From: Paucibacter sp. DJ2R-2
Lineage (GTDB): Bacteria > Pseudomonadota > Gammaproteobacteria > Burkholderiales > Burkholderiaceae_C
Direction: 5' to 3'
Assembly (NCBI RefSeq): GCF_025717675.1
Contig: NZ_JAJIRT010000012.1
Span: 62,001-126,000, forward strand
Length of the DNA: 64,000 nucleotides
The position numbers and the translations under genes are program-made. Below are positions 26,040 to 35,626 of this stretch, piece by piece. Each line of letters starts with the position of its first letter. The first letter of the stretch is position 1. The notes beneath the pieces were generated by a model. It was given only the letters and a program-made list of their open reading frames with translations, did no database searches and was not told the DNA's origin.

Positions 26040-27803
26040 ATGGATCGATTGGTCGAGCAACTGGTGGCCTGGCACAACAGCCACCCGCTCGCGAAACGCA
26101 TCAATATCTACGACGTCCACACCATCGGCGTCGTCGCCCTGCCCTTCATGCGCAGCGGCAGCGCAGCCGCGCCCGCGCCGGCTGGCTCGCCAGGCCAGGG
26201 CTCGGCACGCAAGAACGCGCGCGGGCGCCCGCAGGAGCCGATCGAACCGGTCTTGACCGACGAGATCTCGCCCGAAAGCCTGGCGGCCTGGGGCGAGGAA
26301 TCGACCATCGCCGCCAACAGCAATGCCGCCGAGCTCGACGCTCTGGCTGATCAGGAGCTCTGGCACCGCAGCACCTGGCCCGAGCGCATCAAGCGCGGTT
26401 TGCGGGGCATGCGCGCCCCCGGCAAGCGCAAGTCCCGCAGCGGCCCGCCGCCGGGCGCCGACACCTGGCCCGCCTTCACCGAACGCTTCATCGCCGGCCT
26501 GACGCCCGAGCGCATCGCCCGCTTTGCCCAGCGCTTCGGCTACTCCGAGCAGCCCGGCGACGGCAGCTGGCCGCAACGCGTGGTGCCCATCGACGAGCAG
26601 ATGATGGGTCAAAGCCCGGCCGGTGGCGCCTGGCCGTTTGAGCTCTATGTCGTCAGCGCGGCCATCGACGCCGGACGCTCGCGCAGCCGCGTGTTGATCG
26701 GCCAAGGCCACCCCAAGCCGGAGATCATCGGCCGGCGCTGCCTGAGCCCGATCAAGGTCGGTCTGGCTGCCTTGCTGCCGCTGGGCGTGCTGGTGATGTG
26801 CGTGGCCCTGCTGATGCTGCCGAGTCGCAAGTCGCTCAAAGAAGCGGAGTTGGCCGCGGCAAGCGCCGCCAGTGCGGCCAGCGCAGCGCTTGCCCAGCCT
26901 GCGCCGGAGGCAGCGCCAGCCAGCGCACCCGAAGCGCCGCCACCAGAAACAGCGGCCTCAGCCGCGCCAGCAGCCGCCACAGAAGTGACAAGCCCCAGCG
27001 CGGCCGAAACAACCGCCAGCGCTGCCAGCAAGGATTCGACTCCGCCCGCTGCGCAGGCCGAACCGGCCGCCAGCCAAGTCAAGCTGCCCACGCCGCTGGA
27101 CCTGCGCGAAGCTGCCGCAGCCACCGCCGCCAGCATTGCAGCAGCGCAGAAGGCCGCCCTCGAACGCAAGAGTTCAGCGCCGCTGCCCGAGGAACCCGCA
27201 GCCAACGAAGCCCAGCCCGACATCCGCCCGCAGCTGGTCAAACCGATCCCTCGCAAGAACGCACGTCCCATGCTGGCCGATGTGGGCAGCGCCGAAAGCA
27301 CAGCCGGCAAGCCCGAGTCGACGGCGCCCAAGGCCGATGAGAGCAAAGCCGATGAGCCGGTGCCCACCGGCCCCAAGGCGGCCCCGATCACGGCCGGCCG
27401 CATCACGAGCCGCGACAGCGACCGCCCGTCCCTGCATGGCCCGGTCGAGACTGGCAGCAAGCGAGGCAGCAGCAGCGAAGCCGGTGCCCGCGAGGAATCC
27501 GCTGCCACAACACCGACAGCGCCCGGCAGAAACACGCGCGCTGCCGCCCCCGGCAACAAGCCGGTGGTGGCCCTGGTCGGCCCGGTCAGTGCCAGCAAGG
27601 CCGATGCCCAAGCCATGCTGGAACGCATGAAAGTGGCCATGGCGCCCAGCCAGGGACGGCCCGGCGCCATGCAGGCCCAGGTCTTCCAGACCCCCGAGGG
27701 CTGGCGCCCGGCCATTTGGCCCTTTGCCAGCCGTGAAGAAGCCCAGCTGATCAATGCCACCCTGATCGCGCGCGGCCTGCGCACGCGGGCCGTGGACTTC
27801 TGA
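26040..27803 (+). CDS. Single-pass membrane protein with C-terminal SPOR domain
   Basis: The 587-residue protein has a cytoplasmic region of about 240 residues (opens MDRLVEQLVAWHNSHPLAKR, with a conserved-looking VVPIDEQMMGQ block). One membrane segment (about 241-262, GLAALLPLGVLVMCVALL) follows, then a long Ala/Pro/Ser-rich periplasmic linker (about 275-500). The C-terminal SPOR-like domain (about 510-587) ends IWPFASREEAQLINATLIARG. SPOR domains bind denuded peptidoglycan at division sites. The N-terminal region is not recognised. Flanked by 200 bases on the left with nothing obvious. Confidence 0.75.
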   Translation: MDRLVEQLVAWHNSHPLAKRINIYDVHTIGVVALPFMRSGSAAAPAPAGSPGQGSARKNARGRPQEPIEPVLTDEISPESLAAWGEESTIAANSNAAELDALADQELWHRSTWPERIKRGLRGMRAPGKRKSRSGPPPGADTWPAFTERFIAGLTPERIARFAQRFGYSEQPGDGSWPQRVVPIDEQMMGQSPAGGAWPFELYVVSAAIDAGRSRSRVLIGQGHPKPEIIGRRCLSPIKVGLAALLPLGVLVMCVALLMLPSRKSLKEAELAAASAASAASAALAQPAPEAAPASAPEAPPPETAASAAPAAATEVTSPSAAETTASAASKDSTPPAAQAEPAASQVKLPTPLDLREAAAATAASIAAAQKAALERKSSAPLPEEPAANEAQPDIRPQLVKPIPRKNARPMLADVGSAESTAGKPESTAPKADESKADEPVPTGPKAAPITAGRITSRDSDRPSLHGPVETGSKRGSSSEAGAREESAATTPTAPGRNTRAAAPGNKPVVALVGPVSASKADAQAMLERMKVAMAPSQGRPGAMQAQVFQTPEGWRPAIWPFASREEAQLINATLIARGLRTRAVDF

Positions 27804-27825
27804 GCCTGGTCGGGCTCGCGGCGGC

Positions 27826-28290
27826 TCAAACCAAGTTGAGGCGCATCTGCAAGGCCGTGCCGAAGCGCATGGCCTGGTGACCCAAAAGCTCGAAGCCGCA
27901 GCGGCGGTAAAAGCCCTCGGCATGCCCATTGCCCAGGACCCGCAAGGAGCGAGCGCCGGCTCCGCGCGCCAGACGACAGCCATGGTCAAGCAAGGCGCGA
28001 CCCACGCCAAGCCGCCAGGCTGAAGGCTCCACGAACAAGGCGTCCAACTCCAGCGCCAGCGCGTCGTCATCACAGGGCAGCAAGGTGGCAAAGCCGAGCA
28101 GCGTGCCGCCAGAGCACTGCTCCGCCAGAAACACCCGCCCATCGGCGATGTGCTCAAGCGGCAGCGAGATCAGTTCCGGATGCTCAAGCAAAAAGCCTCG
28201 GTCGCCAGCATTGCCGAGGGAGGCACGGCGCTGCAAGGCTTCGAGCGGGGCATGGTCGGCGGCCTGGGCTGGGCGGATGAACAGGGACAT
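27826..28290 (-). CDS. GNAT-family N-acetyltransferase
   Basis: The 154-residue protein is a single GNAT domain with LELDALFVEPSAWRLGVGRALL (beta4 and the acetyl-CoA pyrophosphate-binding loop) and a C-terminal GFYRRCGFELLG block. The ATG at 28290 begins MSLFIRPAQAADH, a typical GNAT start; longer in-frame starts would cover the promoter of the divergent gene. Substrate unknown. Confidence 0.88.
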   Translation of the reverse strand: MSLFIRPAQAADHAPLEALQRRASLGNAGDRGFLLEHPELISLPLEHIADGRVFLAEQCSGGTLLGFATLLPCDDDALALELDALFVEPSAWRLGVGRALLDHGCRLARGAGARSLRVLGNGHAEGFYRRCGFELLGHQAMRFGTALQMRLNLV

Positions 28291-28420
28291 CGTGGTGGGT
28301 CTGAACGGAGAAAGCGCCAGCATTCTTCCAGACCTGCCGCCGCCCTGCCGCGCGCTTGCTTGACAGATTTCGCTACAGTGACGCCTTCCGGCGCCGCCAC
28401 CCACACTTCCTCGCATCACC

Positions 28421-28858
28421 ATGAACCAGCCCACGACCTCCCCCGCATCGTCCGCCGCACCCGCCCTGCTCATCACCAAGCTCCTGCCCGGTGGCCAGGG
28501 TCTGGCACCGGCTTTGCTCAAGCGCGCAGCCATCGTCAAGCTCGACGAAGCGCAGAGCCATCAACATGAGCTGGAAGTCAGCGACGAGCATGGCCAGGCA
28601 CTCAAGATTCAGCTGCCTGCGGGAACACATCTGCATGCCGGCGACGTGCTGGTCGCCGAGGACGGCTCACTGCGCCGCGTCGATGCTCCTTCTCATGCCG
28701 GGCACGACCATCACGATCATCCGCACGAACACGGCCATGTTCACAGCAGCAGCTGTAGCCATGCTTCCCACGGCAAGCCCATCGGTATTCCCGTCAGCGC
28801 CGCGCCGACGGCGCATGCGCACCAGCCCCATGTCCACGGCCCGGGCTGCAAGCACTGA
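28421..28858 (+). CDS. UreE N-terminal-domain protein with His-rich tail
   Basis: The 145-residue protein has a region (15-88) like the UreE N-terminal domain: ITKLLPGGQGLAPALLKRAA and LPAGTHLHAGDVLVAEDGS. The C-terminal UreE domain, which forms the dimer and holds the conserved nickel-site His, is absent. The tail is instead a His-rich metal-binding segment (HAGHDHHDHPHEHGHVHSSS plus PHVHGPGCKH). Full UreE carries nickel to urease; no urease gene is nearby. It may be a stand-alone nickel/zinc store or a paralogue of a complete UreE elsewhere. Confidence 0.75.
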   Translation: MNQPTTSPASSAAPALLITKLLPGGQGLAPALLKRAAIVKLDEAQSHQHELEVSDEHGQALKIQLPAGTHLHAGDVLVAEDGSLRRVDAPSHAGHDHHDHPHEHGHVHSSSCSHASHGKPIGIPVSAAPTAHAHQPHVHGPGCKH

Positions 28859-28895
28859 GCTGAGCTGAGCACGCAGTCTCGGTCGACCGGATTCG

Positions 28896-29059
28896 CCACG
28901 GAGCCGTCGTTCGCTGAAATTTGAATACGAACGCAGAGTGCGCGGAGGACCACAGAGGTCGCGGAGAAGAGAGCAGGATTTCTAGTCTCAGCGTCCTCTG
29001 CGGTCCTCCGCGCACTCTGCGTGCTGAAACATCTTCGCGAACGACAGTTCAGTGCTGTC
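28896..29059. repeat. Palindromic intergenic repeat, family A copy 3
   Basis: A 164-base element. The stretch from TTGAATACGAACGCAGAG through GATTTCTAGTCTCAGCG and the right arm is almost identical to 8897-9060. Its outer ends (GCCACGGAGCCGTCG... / ...GACAGTTCAGTGCTGTC) have drifted. It lies 11 bases from the argJ stop, in the same relation to a minus-strand gene end as copy 1 is to xdhC. Confidence 0.85.
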
Positions 29060-29070
29060 AGCCGCCCCTC

Positions 29071-30309
29071 TCAGGAGCGGTAATCGGCGTTGATGGTCAC
29101 GTAGTCGTGGCTGAGGTCGCAGGTCCAGACGGTGCTGTGGGCGGCACCGCGGTGCAGATTGACGCGCACCGTGATTTCGCTTTGCTTCATCACGCGCTGG
29201 CCATCTTCCTCGCGGTAGTCGGGGTGACGGCCACCCTTGGTGACCACATGCACGTCGTCCAGATGCATCTCGATCAGGGTCTGATCCAGGTCGGCAATGC
29301 CGGCATAGCCCACGGCCGCCAGGATGCGGCCCAGGTTCGGGTCGCTGGCGAAGAAGGCCGTCTTGACCAAGGGTGAGTGGGCAATGGCATAGGCCGCCAG
29401 CTTGCACTCGGCTTCGTCACGGCCGCCTTCGATCTGCACGCTGATGAACTTGGTCGCGCCCTCGCCGTCACGCACGATGGCCTGCGCCAGCTGCTGCGAC
29501 ACTGCAATCACAGCATCCCGCAAGGCCTGACCCTCGGCGCTGTGCAGCGATTCGATGCGCTCGTGCTGCGCCTTATGCGTGGCGATCAGCACAAAGGAAT
29601 CGTTGGTCGAGGTGTCACCATCGATGGTGATGCGGTTGAAAGAGGCATCGGCCGCCTCGGTCACCAGGGTCTGCAGCAGGCCCGGGTTGATGTGCGCGTC
29701 GGTGGCGACATAGCCGAGCATGGTGGCCATATTGGGGCGGATCATGCCGGCGCCCTTGCTGATGCCGGTGATGGTGACGGTCTGGCCCTGGATCTGAATC
29801 TGGCGCGAGGCGGCCTTGGGCAAGGTGTCGGTGGTCATGATGCCAAGTGCCGCCTCACCCCAGGCGTCGTCGCGCAGGGCGGCGATGGCCTTGGGCAGGC
29901 CGGCGATGATGCGGTCCACCGGCAGCACTTCCATGATCACGCCGGTCGAGAACGGCAGGATCTGGCTGGCTTGCACGCCCATCAGCTCGGCCAGGGCCGT
30001 GCAGCTCTGGCGTGCCCGGGCCAGGCCGTCCTCGCCGGTGCCGGCATTGGCATTGCCGGTGTTGACCAGGATGGCACGGATGCCGGCGCCCTCCACCTGC
30101 CCGGCCAGATGCTCGCGGCAGACCTGCACCGGCGCGGCGCAGAAGCGGTTCTTGGTGAACACGCCGGCCACGCTGGCACCTTCGTCGAGGGCGATGACGC
30201 TGAGGTCGCGCCGATCGGCCTTGCGGATGCCGGCCATGGTCACGCCCAGGCGGACGCCGGGAACGGGGTGCAGGCTGGCGGGATCGGGGGCGGTGAGATT
30301 GACGGGCAT
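29071..30309 (-). CDS. argJ: Bifunctional ornithine acetyltransferase / N-acetylglutamate synthase ArgJ
   Basis: The 412-residue protein shows the ArgJ marks: [15 protein letters not shown], the oxyanion region [18 protein letters not shown], and the autocleavage site [15 protein letters not shown] where the chain splits before Thr (about 194) to give alpha and beta subunits. It also has [10 protein letters not shown] and [10 protein letters not shown]. It transfers the acetyl group from N-acetylornithine to glutamate in arginine biosynthesis. The ATG at 30309 gives the family N-terminus. No arg neighbours are present. Confidence 0.96.
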   Translation of the reverse strand: MPVNLTAPDPASLHPVPGVRLGVTMAGIRKADRRDLSVIALDEGASVAGVFTKNRFCAAPVQVCREHLAGQVEGAGIRAILVNTGNANAGTGEDGLARARQSCTALAELMGVQASQILPFSTGVIMEVLPVDRIIAGLPKAIAALRDDAWGEAALGIMTTDTLPKAASRQIQIQGQTVTITGISKGAGMIRPNMATMLGYVATDAHINPGLLQTLVTEAADASFNRITIDGDTSTNDSFVLIATHKAQHERIESLHSAEGQALRDAVIAVSQQLAQAIVRDGEGATKFISVQIEGGRDEAECKLAAYAIAHSPLVKTAFFASDPNLGRILAAVGYAGIADLDQTLIEMHLDDVHVVTKGGRHPDYREEDGQRVMKQSEITVRVNLHRGAAHSTVWTCDLSHDYVTINADYRS

Positions 30310-30479
30310 GGCGGGCACGGGCAGTGGCTGGAAATGTGCGCGAATTGTAGGGCGCAGCCCCGTGCATGAACTTGACGGCTTCTTGACAGAGCCACCCGCC
30401 AACTGGGCATGTTCTTGATGGCAGCCCTTCTAAATTGAAGGTCTCGCAAGCAAAGCTCAGCCCGCTGCCGACCCGGACC

Positions 30480-31220
30480 ATGGACACGGTCGCCATCCTT
30501 CAGCACGAAGCCAGCCAAGGCCCCGGCTATCTGCTCAGTTATCTGCACAGCCAGGGCATCGCCTGCGAAGTCGTCCAGGCTGCACGGGGCCAGACCCTGC
30601 CCCGCTGGATCAGCGACTACAGCGGTTTGGTGGTGCTGGGCAGCAACCACAGCGTCAACGAGGAGCTGCCCTGGATCGCGGCCGAGCTGGAGCTGCTGCG
30701 TCAGGCCGTGGCGCTGGACGTGCCGGTGCTGGGCCACTGCTTCGGCGGCCAGCTGCTGGCCCGCGCCCTGGGCGCCCGGGTGCACCGCAATGCCTGGCCG
30801 AATATCGGCTGGAGCCGGCTATCGGTGACGCCCGCTGGTCGCGACCTCTTTGCCGGCCAGCGCCAGGCGACGATGTTCAACTGGCACCACGACACCTTCG
30901 AAATACCCAGCGGCGCGCAGCGCATCCTGTTCGGCAGCCACTGCCTGAACAAGCGCTTCGCCCTGGGCAAGCACCTGGGCCTGCAATCGCATCTGGAAGT
31001 GACCGAGGACAGCGTGCGCGCCTGGTGCCGCGAGTCACGTGACGAGATCACTCACAGCCTGGCCCTGGGCCACGGCCGCACCGTGCAGAGCGAGGACGAG
31101 ATGCTGCGCGAACTGCCGGCTCGCACGGCGGAGCTGCACCGCTTGGCGCAGGGCGTCTACCGCCACTGGGTGCAAGGCCTGCGCCGGCCGCAGCAAGTGC
31201 ATCTGCACGGCGGTTGGTAA
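30480..31220 (+). CDS. Class I glutamine amidotransferase-like protein
   Basis: The 246-residue protein is a single GATase1 domain. The nucleophile elbow is LGHCFGGQLLA (Cys about 87), the His follows in FNWHHDTFEIP, and an acidic residue sits in ESRDEITHS. It resembles the GuaA-like stand-alone group annotated as GMP-synthase-like amidotransferases. No synthetase partner is adjacent, so the acceptor is unknown. Transcribed divergently from argJ, with a 170-base gap. Confidence 0.85.
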   Translation: MDTVAILQHEASQGPGYLLSYLHSQGIACEVVQAARGQTLPRWISDYSGLVVLGSNHSVNEELPWIAAELELLRQAVALDVPVLGHCFGGQLLARALGARVHRNAWPNIGWSRLSVTPAGRDLFAGQRQATMFNWHHDTFEIPSGAQRILFGSHCLNKRFALGKHLGLQSHLEVTEDSVRAWCRESRDEITHSLALGHGRTVQSEDEMLRELPARTAELHRLAQGVYRHWVQGLRRPQQVHLHGGW

Positions 31221-31269
31221 GGCTGGGCTGGCTTCGAATCGGCTGAATCGAAACGTCCGCAGCCCAGCC

Positions 31270-31430
31270 CAGGCTCCTGTCGGCGCCCATCGCATACGAA
31301 AGAACAGGCACGCAGAGGCCGCAAAGTTACGCAGAGGACGCGGAGAGAGCCAAGGCTGCAGCAGTGAATTCTGCGCCCTCTGCGTCCCTCAGCGGCCTCT
31401 GCGTTCCAGATGCATTCGCGAACGCCGGGC
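31270..31430. repeat. Palindromic intergenic repeat, family B copy 2
   Basis: About 160 bases between the amidotransferase and kdpE. It shares with 11080-11220 the order TGTCGGCGCCC, CACGCAGAGGCCGCAAAG, GCGGAGAGAGC, AAGGCTGCAGCA, CCTCTGCGTCCCTC. The arms can pair to form a long hairpin. No gene is supported. Confidence 0.8.
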
Positions 31431-31453
31431 TTGGCCAAGCCAAATGCAAACCC

Positions 31454-32161
31454 TCAGGCGACCAGCCTGTAACCCACGGCGGTTTCAGTCAGCAGGTACT
31501 GCGGCGCCGCCGGCACGGCCTCCAGCTTCTGGCGCAAATTGCCCATGTAAACGCGCAGGTAGTGATTGTCTTCGACATGGCTGGGGCCCCAGACCGCTTT
31601 GAGCATCTGGCGGTGCGTGAGCACCTTGCCGGCGTGCGCAATCAAATGGGTCAGCAGGCGGTATTCGAGCGGAGTCAGATGTACGGCCACGCCGGCGCGC
31701 AGCACGCGGCGCTGTGCCAGGTCCACCTCGACCTCGCCGAATCGAAACACGGTCTGGGCCGGTTCGCCGGCGTTGCCGCGTGCGGCCACCTGGCTGCGCC
31801 GCTGGGCCACCCGCACGCGTGCCATCAGCTCGCCGACGCCAAAGGGCTTGCTCAGATAGTCGTCCGCTCCAGCATCGAGCGCCGCAATCTTGTCGGCCTC
31901 GGCCGTGCGGGCCGAGAGCACGATCACCGGCACGCCCGACCAGGCACGCAGATCACGCAGGTAGTTGAGCCCGTCGTCATCGGGCAGGCCCAGATCAAGG
32001 ATGACCAGATCGGGCCGGCGCGTGCCGGCATCGACCAGACCTTGGCGCACCGTGCTGGTCTCATGCACCTGCCAACCCTCGGACTCAAGGGCCAGGCGCA
32101 CAAAGCGCCGGATGCTGGCCTCGTCTTCGACGATCAGGGCGACGGGATTGGGATCACTCAT
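31454..32161 (-). CDS. kdpE: Potassium-responsive response regulator KdpE
   Basis: The 235-residue OmpR/PhoB-family regulator has a receiver domain (phosphoacceptor Asp about 55 in DLVILDLGLPD, ARTAEADKIAALDAGADDYL) and a winged-helix DNA-binding domain (LTPLEYRLLTHLIAHAG, VYMGNLRQKLE). KdpE activates kdpFABC under potassium limitation or osmotic stress. It is the last gene of the operon, 48 bases after kdpD. Confidence 0.95.
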   Translation of the reverse strand: MSDPNPVALIVEDEASIRRFVRLALESEGWQVHETSTVRQGLVDAGTRRPDLVILDLGLPDDDGLNYLRDLRAWSGVPVIVLSARTAEADKIAALDAGADDYLSKPFGVGELMARVRVAQRRSQVAARGNAGEPAQTVFRFGEVEVDLAQRRVLRAGVAVHLTPLEYRLLTHLIAHAGKVLTHRQMLKAVWGPSHVEDNHYLRVYMGNLRQKLEAVPAAPQYLLTETAVGYRLVA

Positions 32162-32209
32162 GGCGTTCAGTGGGACAGACAGATCGGGACGCGGTCATCG
32201 TCGGGGCAT

Positions 32210-34945
32210 TCATTCCAGTGCTTCATCGAGGGGCAGTTCCGGCGGTTCGCCCAAAGGCAAGCTGATCACAAAGCAGGCACCGCCCTCGGGCCGATTCTCT
32301 GCGTGGATCTCGCCGCCATGGGCTTGCACGATGGCCCGGCAGATCGCCAGGCCCAGGCCCACACCGGGCGTGCTGCTCTCGCGCTCGCCACGGCTGAACT
32401 TGGCGAACAACTGCTCCTCGCGACCGGGCGGCAAACCCGGGCCGTTGTCCGAGACACGCAGCTTCAACTGGCCCGCCGCCGGCGCCAGTTCGGCCGAAAT
32501 GCTCAAGGTGCTGCCGCTGGGCGTGTACTTGAGCGCGTTCTCGAGCAAATTGCCCAGCACCCGCTCCATCAGCGCGGCATCCAGATGCAGCAGGGGCAGG
32601 CCCGGCGGAATCTGCAGCTGCAGCTGATGGCTGGACAGGGCCGGCTGCAAGGATTGCAGCGCCGTGCCGACCACTTCCTCGATCGGCTGCCATTGCCGGT
32701 TCAGGCGCACCGCACCGCTTTGTAGGCGTGCCATATCGAGCAGGTTGTTGACCATGGCGCTGATGCGCTGGGCCTGCTGCTGCAGGGCGGCGCTGAGCTC
32801 GCGCGCCTGGGGCGGCAGCTCGGGCGTGCGGTCCAGGGTCTGGGCCAGGCCGTAGAGACCGGCCAGCGGCGTGCGCAGATCATGTGATAAGGCCGAGAGC
32901 AGGGAGTTGCGCAGACGCTCGCCCTCGATGTGCACCAAGGCCTCCTGCGCCACCTCCACATAATGCACACGCTCCAGGGCCTGGCCAATGATGCGGGCAT
33001 AGGTCTCCAGCTGGGCGCGCAGCTCGGGCAACATCAGACTGCGGCTGCTTTTGGGCTTGAGGGCCAGCACGCCACGGGTGCGCATGGGCGCCTGCAGGGG
33101 CAAGTAAAACCAGGCGCTGCCGGCCAGGGTGTCGGTGCTCAGACCGGCGGCCTGGCCATGGTCCAAGGCCCAGCGGGCGGTGCCGGCGTCGGGCTGCTCA
33201 CCGGCGGCCAAGCTGTCCTGACGGGGCGAGGGCCGCAGCGCGTCCTTGAGGTCCAGCACATAGAGCAAGGCCTCGCCATGAACCTCTTCGGCCAAGGCAG
33301 TCTCGGCCACCTGCAGCACTGCTTCGGTCTGCAGTGCACCGGCCAGATCGCTGGTCAACTCGAACAGCGAACGCGAGCGCGCCTCGCGCTCCGTCGACAG
33401 CTGGGCCTGGTAGCGCAGACCGGCGGTCAACTGGCCGATGATGAGGCCCACGGCCAACATGACGGCAAAGGTGAGCAGGTACTGCACATCGGAGACGGCA
33501 AAGCTGAGCCGGGGCTGGACAAAGAAGAAGTCGAACAGGCCAACGCTCACAAAGCTGGCCAGCACCGCCGGACCGCGACCTAGGCGCAGGGCCACCCCGA
33601 CCACCGTCAGCAAGAACAGCATGACGATATTGGACTGGTCAAACGCCAGCTGCAGCGGCCAGCTGAGCAAGGCGGTTGCGGCACAGGCCAGTGCCGCCAG
33701 CCCATAGCGGCCGGCCAGACGCTGCCACTGCAGCTCGCGTTCCTCGTGTTCCTGAGCCAGTTGCTCGGACGCCTGGGTCCGGCGTGCCGGCTGCAGCGGC
33801 GCTGCGGCGACGGTGATCAGGTCCAGCTCAGGGCCCTCTTCGGCCAGGCGCTGTTGCCAGGGCAGAGAACCCAGCCAGCGGCGCCAAGCGGGTGCAGGCT
33901 GGCTGCGGCCCAGCACCAGCTTGGACAGATTGTGTTCGCGCGCATAGGCCAGCAAAGCCGGGGTCAGATCTTGCGCGTTAAGCACTGCGGTCTGCGCGCC
34001 CAACTCATGGGCCAGGCGCACCACACGCAGGATGCGATCGCGCTGCGCATCGGGCAGGCGGCGCAGCGCCGGCGTTTCCACATAGACCGCATGCCAGGAG
34101 ACATTGAGCTGCTGGGCCAGCTGCGCCGCGCTGCGCAGCACGCTTTCGGCCGCCGGGCTGGGGCCAATGGCGCAGAGGATGGCGGCCTCGGTCTTCCAGA
34201 CTTGGGCGACGCGCTGGTTGCTGCGCCAAGCCTGCACATCGTCCTCCACCCGGTCGGCGGTGCGGCGCAGGGCCAGCTCGCGCAAGGCCATCAAGTTGCC
34301 CTTGCGGAAGAAGTTCTGAGCGGCGCGCTGGGCTTGCGGGCCCATATAGACTTTTCCCGCTGCGAGCCGCGCGAGCAGTTCATCGGCCGGGGTGTCCACC
34401 ATCACCACTTCATCGGCGCGGTCGAAGAAGGTGTCGGGCAAGGTCTCCTGCACCCGCACGCCGGTGATGCCGCCGACCACATCGTTGAGGCTCTCCAGGT
34501 GCTGGACATTCAGTGTCGAGTAGACATTGATGCCGCGCGACAGCAGCTCTTCCACATCCTGCCAGCGCTTGGGGTGGCGCGAGCCAGGCGCATTGGCATG
34601 GGCCAGCTCATCGACCAGCACCAAGGCCGGGCGGCGTTCCAGCACGCCGTCGAGGTCGAACTCCGGCAGCTTGCGGCCGCGGTACTCGAGCTCGCGCAGC
34701 GGCAGCACGGGCAGGCCGTCGAGCAAGGCCTGGGTCTCGCTGCGGCCATGGGTGACGACGACGCCGGCCAGCACATCGAGGCCATCCGCCTGCAGCTTGC
34801 GCGCCGCCTGCAGCATGGCAAAGGTCTTGCCGACGCCGGCCGAGGAGCCGAAGTAGATGCGCAGCCGGCCCCGCTGCTCCGCGCTCTCCTGCTCGCGGAT
34901 CTGAGCCAGCAACTCATCGGGGTCGGGGCGCTTTTCAATGCTCAT
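32210..34945 (-). CDS. kdpD: Osmosensitive potassium sensor histidine kinase KdpD
   Basis: The 911-residue protein has an N-terminal KdpD domain with Walker A GSSAGVGKT and the VLVDELAHAN block, and a universal-stress-like domain (about 250-380). Four closely spaced membrane helices (DUF4118, about 410-510), a GAF-like region, HisKA (His about 688 in LSALSHDLRTPLAGL) and HATPase (DNGPGLP, GVGLGLAI) follow. It senses low potassium and phosphorylates KdpE. 72 bases separate it from kdpC. Confidence 0.97.
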   Translation of the reverse strand: MSIEKRPDPDELLAQIREQESAEQRGRLRIYFGSSAGVGKTFAMLQAARKLQADGLDVLAGVVVTHGRSETQALLDGLPVLPLRELEYRGRKLPEFDLDGVLERRPALVLVDELAHANAPGSRHPKRWQDVEELLSRGINVYSTLNVQHLESLNDVVGGITGVRVQETLPDTFFDRADEVVMVDTPADELLARLAAGKVYMGPQAQRAAQNFFRKGNLMALRELALRRTADRVEDDVQAWRSNQRVAQVWKTEAAILCAIGPSPAAESVLRSAAQLAQQLNVSWHAVYVETPALRRLPDAQRDRILRVVRLAHELGAQTAVLNAQDLTPALLAYAREHNLSKLVLGRSQPAPAWRRWLGSLPWQQRLAEEGPELDLITVAAAPLQPARRTQASEQLAQEHEERELQWQRLAGRYGLAALACAATALLSWPLQLAFDQSNIVMLFLLTVVGVALRLGRGPAVLASFVSVGLFDFFFVQPRLSFAVSDVQYLLTFAVMLAVGLIIGQLTAGLRYQAQLSTEREARSRSLFELTSDLAGALQTEAVLQVAETALAEEVHGEALLYVLDLKDALRPSPRQDSLAAGEQPDAGTARWALDHGQAAGLSTDTLAGSAWFYLPLQAPMRTRGVLALKPKSSRSLMLPELRAQLETYARIIGQALERVHYVEVAQEALVHIEGERLRNSLLSALSHDLRTPLAGLYGLAQTLDRTPELPPQARELSAALQQQAQRISAMVNNLLDMARLQSGAVRLNRQWQPIEEVVGTALQSLQPALSSHQLQLQIPPGLPLLHLDAALMERVLGNLLENALKYTPSGSTLSISAELAPAAGQLKLRVSDNGPGLPPGREEQLFAKFSRGERESSTPGVGLGLAICRAIVQAHGGEIHAENRPEGGACFVISLPLGEPPELPLDEALE

Positions 34946-35017
34946 GGTCGAGATTCTCAGGCCAGGCCGAACAAACGCAGGACGAGAGCTGCAGTGCGGG
35001 CGCTCATGAACATCAGC

Positions 35018-35599
35018 TCAGACTCCATGCTCATCCAGCGCCAGATTGAGCTTGAGCACATGAACGCGCGGCTCGCCGAGCACCTGCAGGTCGCGCGACG
35101 CAGTGTTGGCCTCGATCAGGCGCAGCACCTCTTTCATAGGCAGTTGGCGCTCACGGGCGACACGCGGCGCCTGGTAGCGGGCGGCAGCCATGCTGATGTG
35201 CGGATCCAGGCCGCTGGCCGAGGCGGTGACGAGATCGGCCGGCACGGCCTGGTTGTTGCCCGGGTCGGCCGAACGCAGGGCAGCCACGCGAGCGGCCACG
35301 GCATCCGTCAGGACCGGGTTCAGCGGGCCCTGGTTGGAACCCGAGGAACTTCCGGCATTGTTGGCCATGGGCGCGGTGGCCGAGGGCCGGCCCCAGAAAT
35401 ACTGGGGCGAGCTGAAGTTCTGGCCGATCAGTTCGGAGCCGATGATGTCACCGTCCTTGTTGCGGAGCAGCGAACCGCTCGCCTCGGCCGGGAACAGCGG
35501 CTTGCTGAGGGCGGTGACGACCAAGGGGTAGATCAGACCGGTGACGGCGCTGAGCAGCACAAAGCTGACCAGGGCGGGACGAAGTTGCTTGAGCATCAT
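35018..35599 (-). CDS. kdpC: Potassium-transporting ATPase subunit KdpC
   Basis: The 193-residue protein has one N-terminal membrane helix ([19 protein letters not shown]) and the KdpC ectodomain with [36 protein letters not shown] and LNLALD near the end. KdpC stabilises the KdpFABC complex and helps couple ATP use. It follows kdpB by 27 bases. Confidence 0.96.
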   Translation of the reverse strand: MMLKQLRPALVSFVLLSAVTGLIYPLVVTALSKPLFPAEASGSLLRNKDGDIIGSELIGQNFSSPQYFWGRPSATAPMANNAGSSSGSNQGPLNPVLTDAVAARVAALRSADPGNNQAVPADLVTASASGLDPHISMAAARYQAPRVARERQLPMKEVLRLIEANTASRDLQVLGEPRVHVLKLNLALDEHGV

Positions 35600-35626
35600 G
35601 ATGGGAGTCCTTCGCGTTTCTTCGAA

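Noticed and set aside
8897-31430. Possible CRISPR arrays in the CGCAGAG-rich repeats
   Set aside because: There is no regular repeat-spacer pattern; the units are single dispersed hairpins and no cas genes are present.
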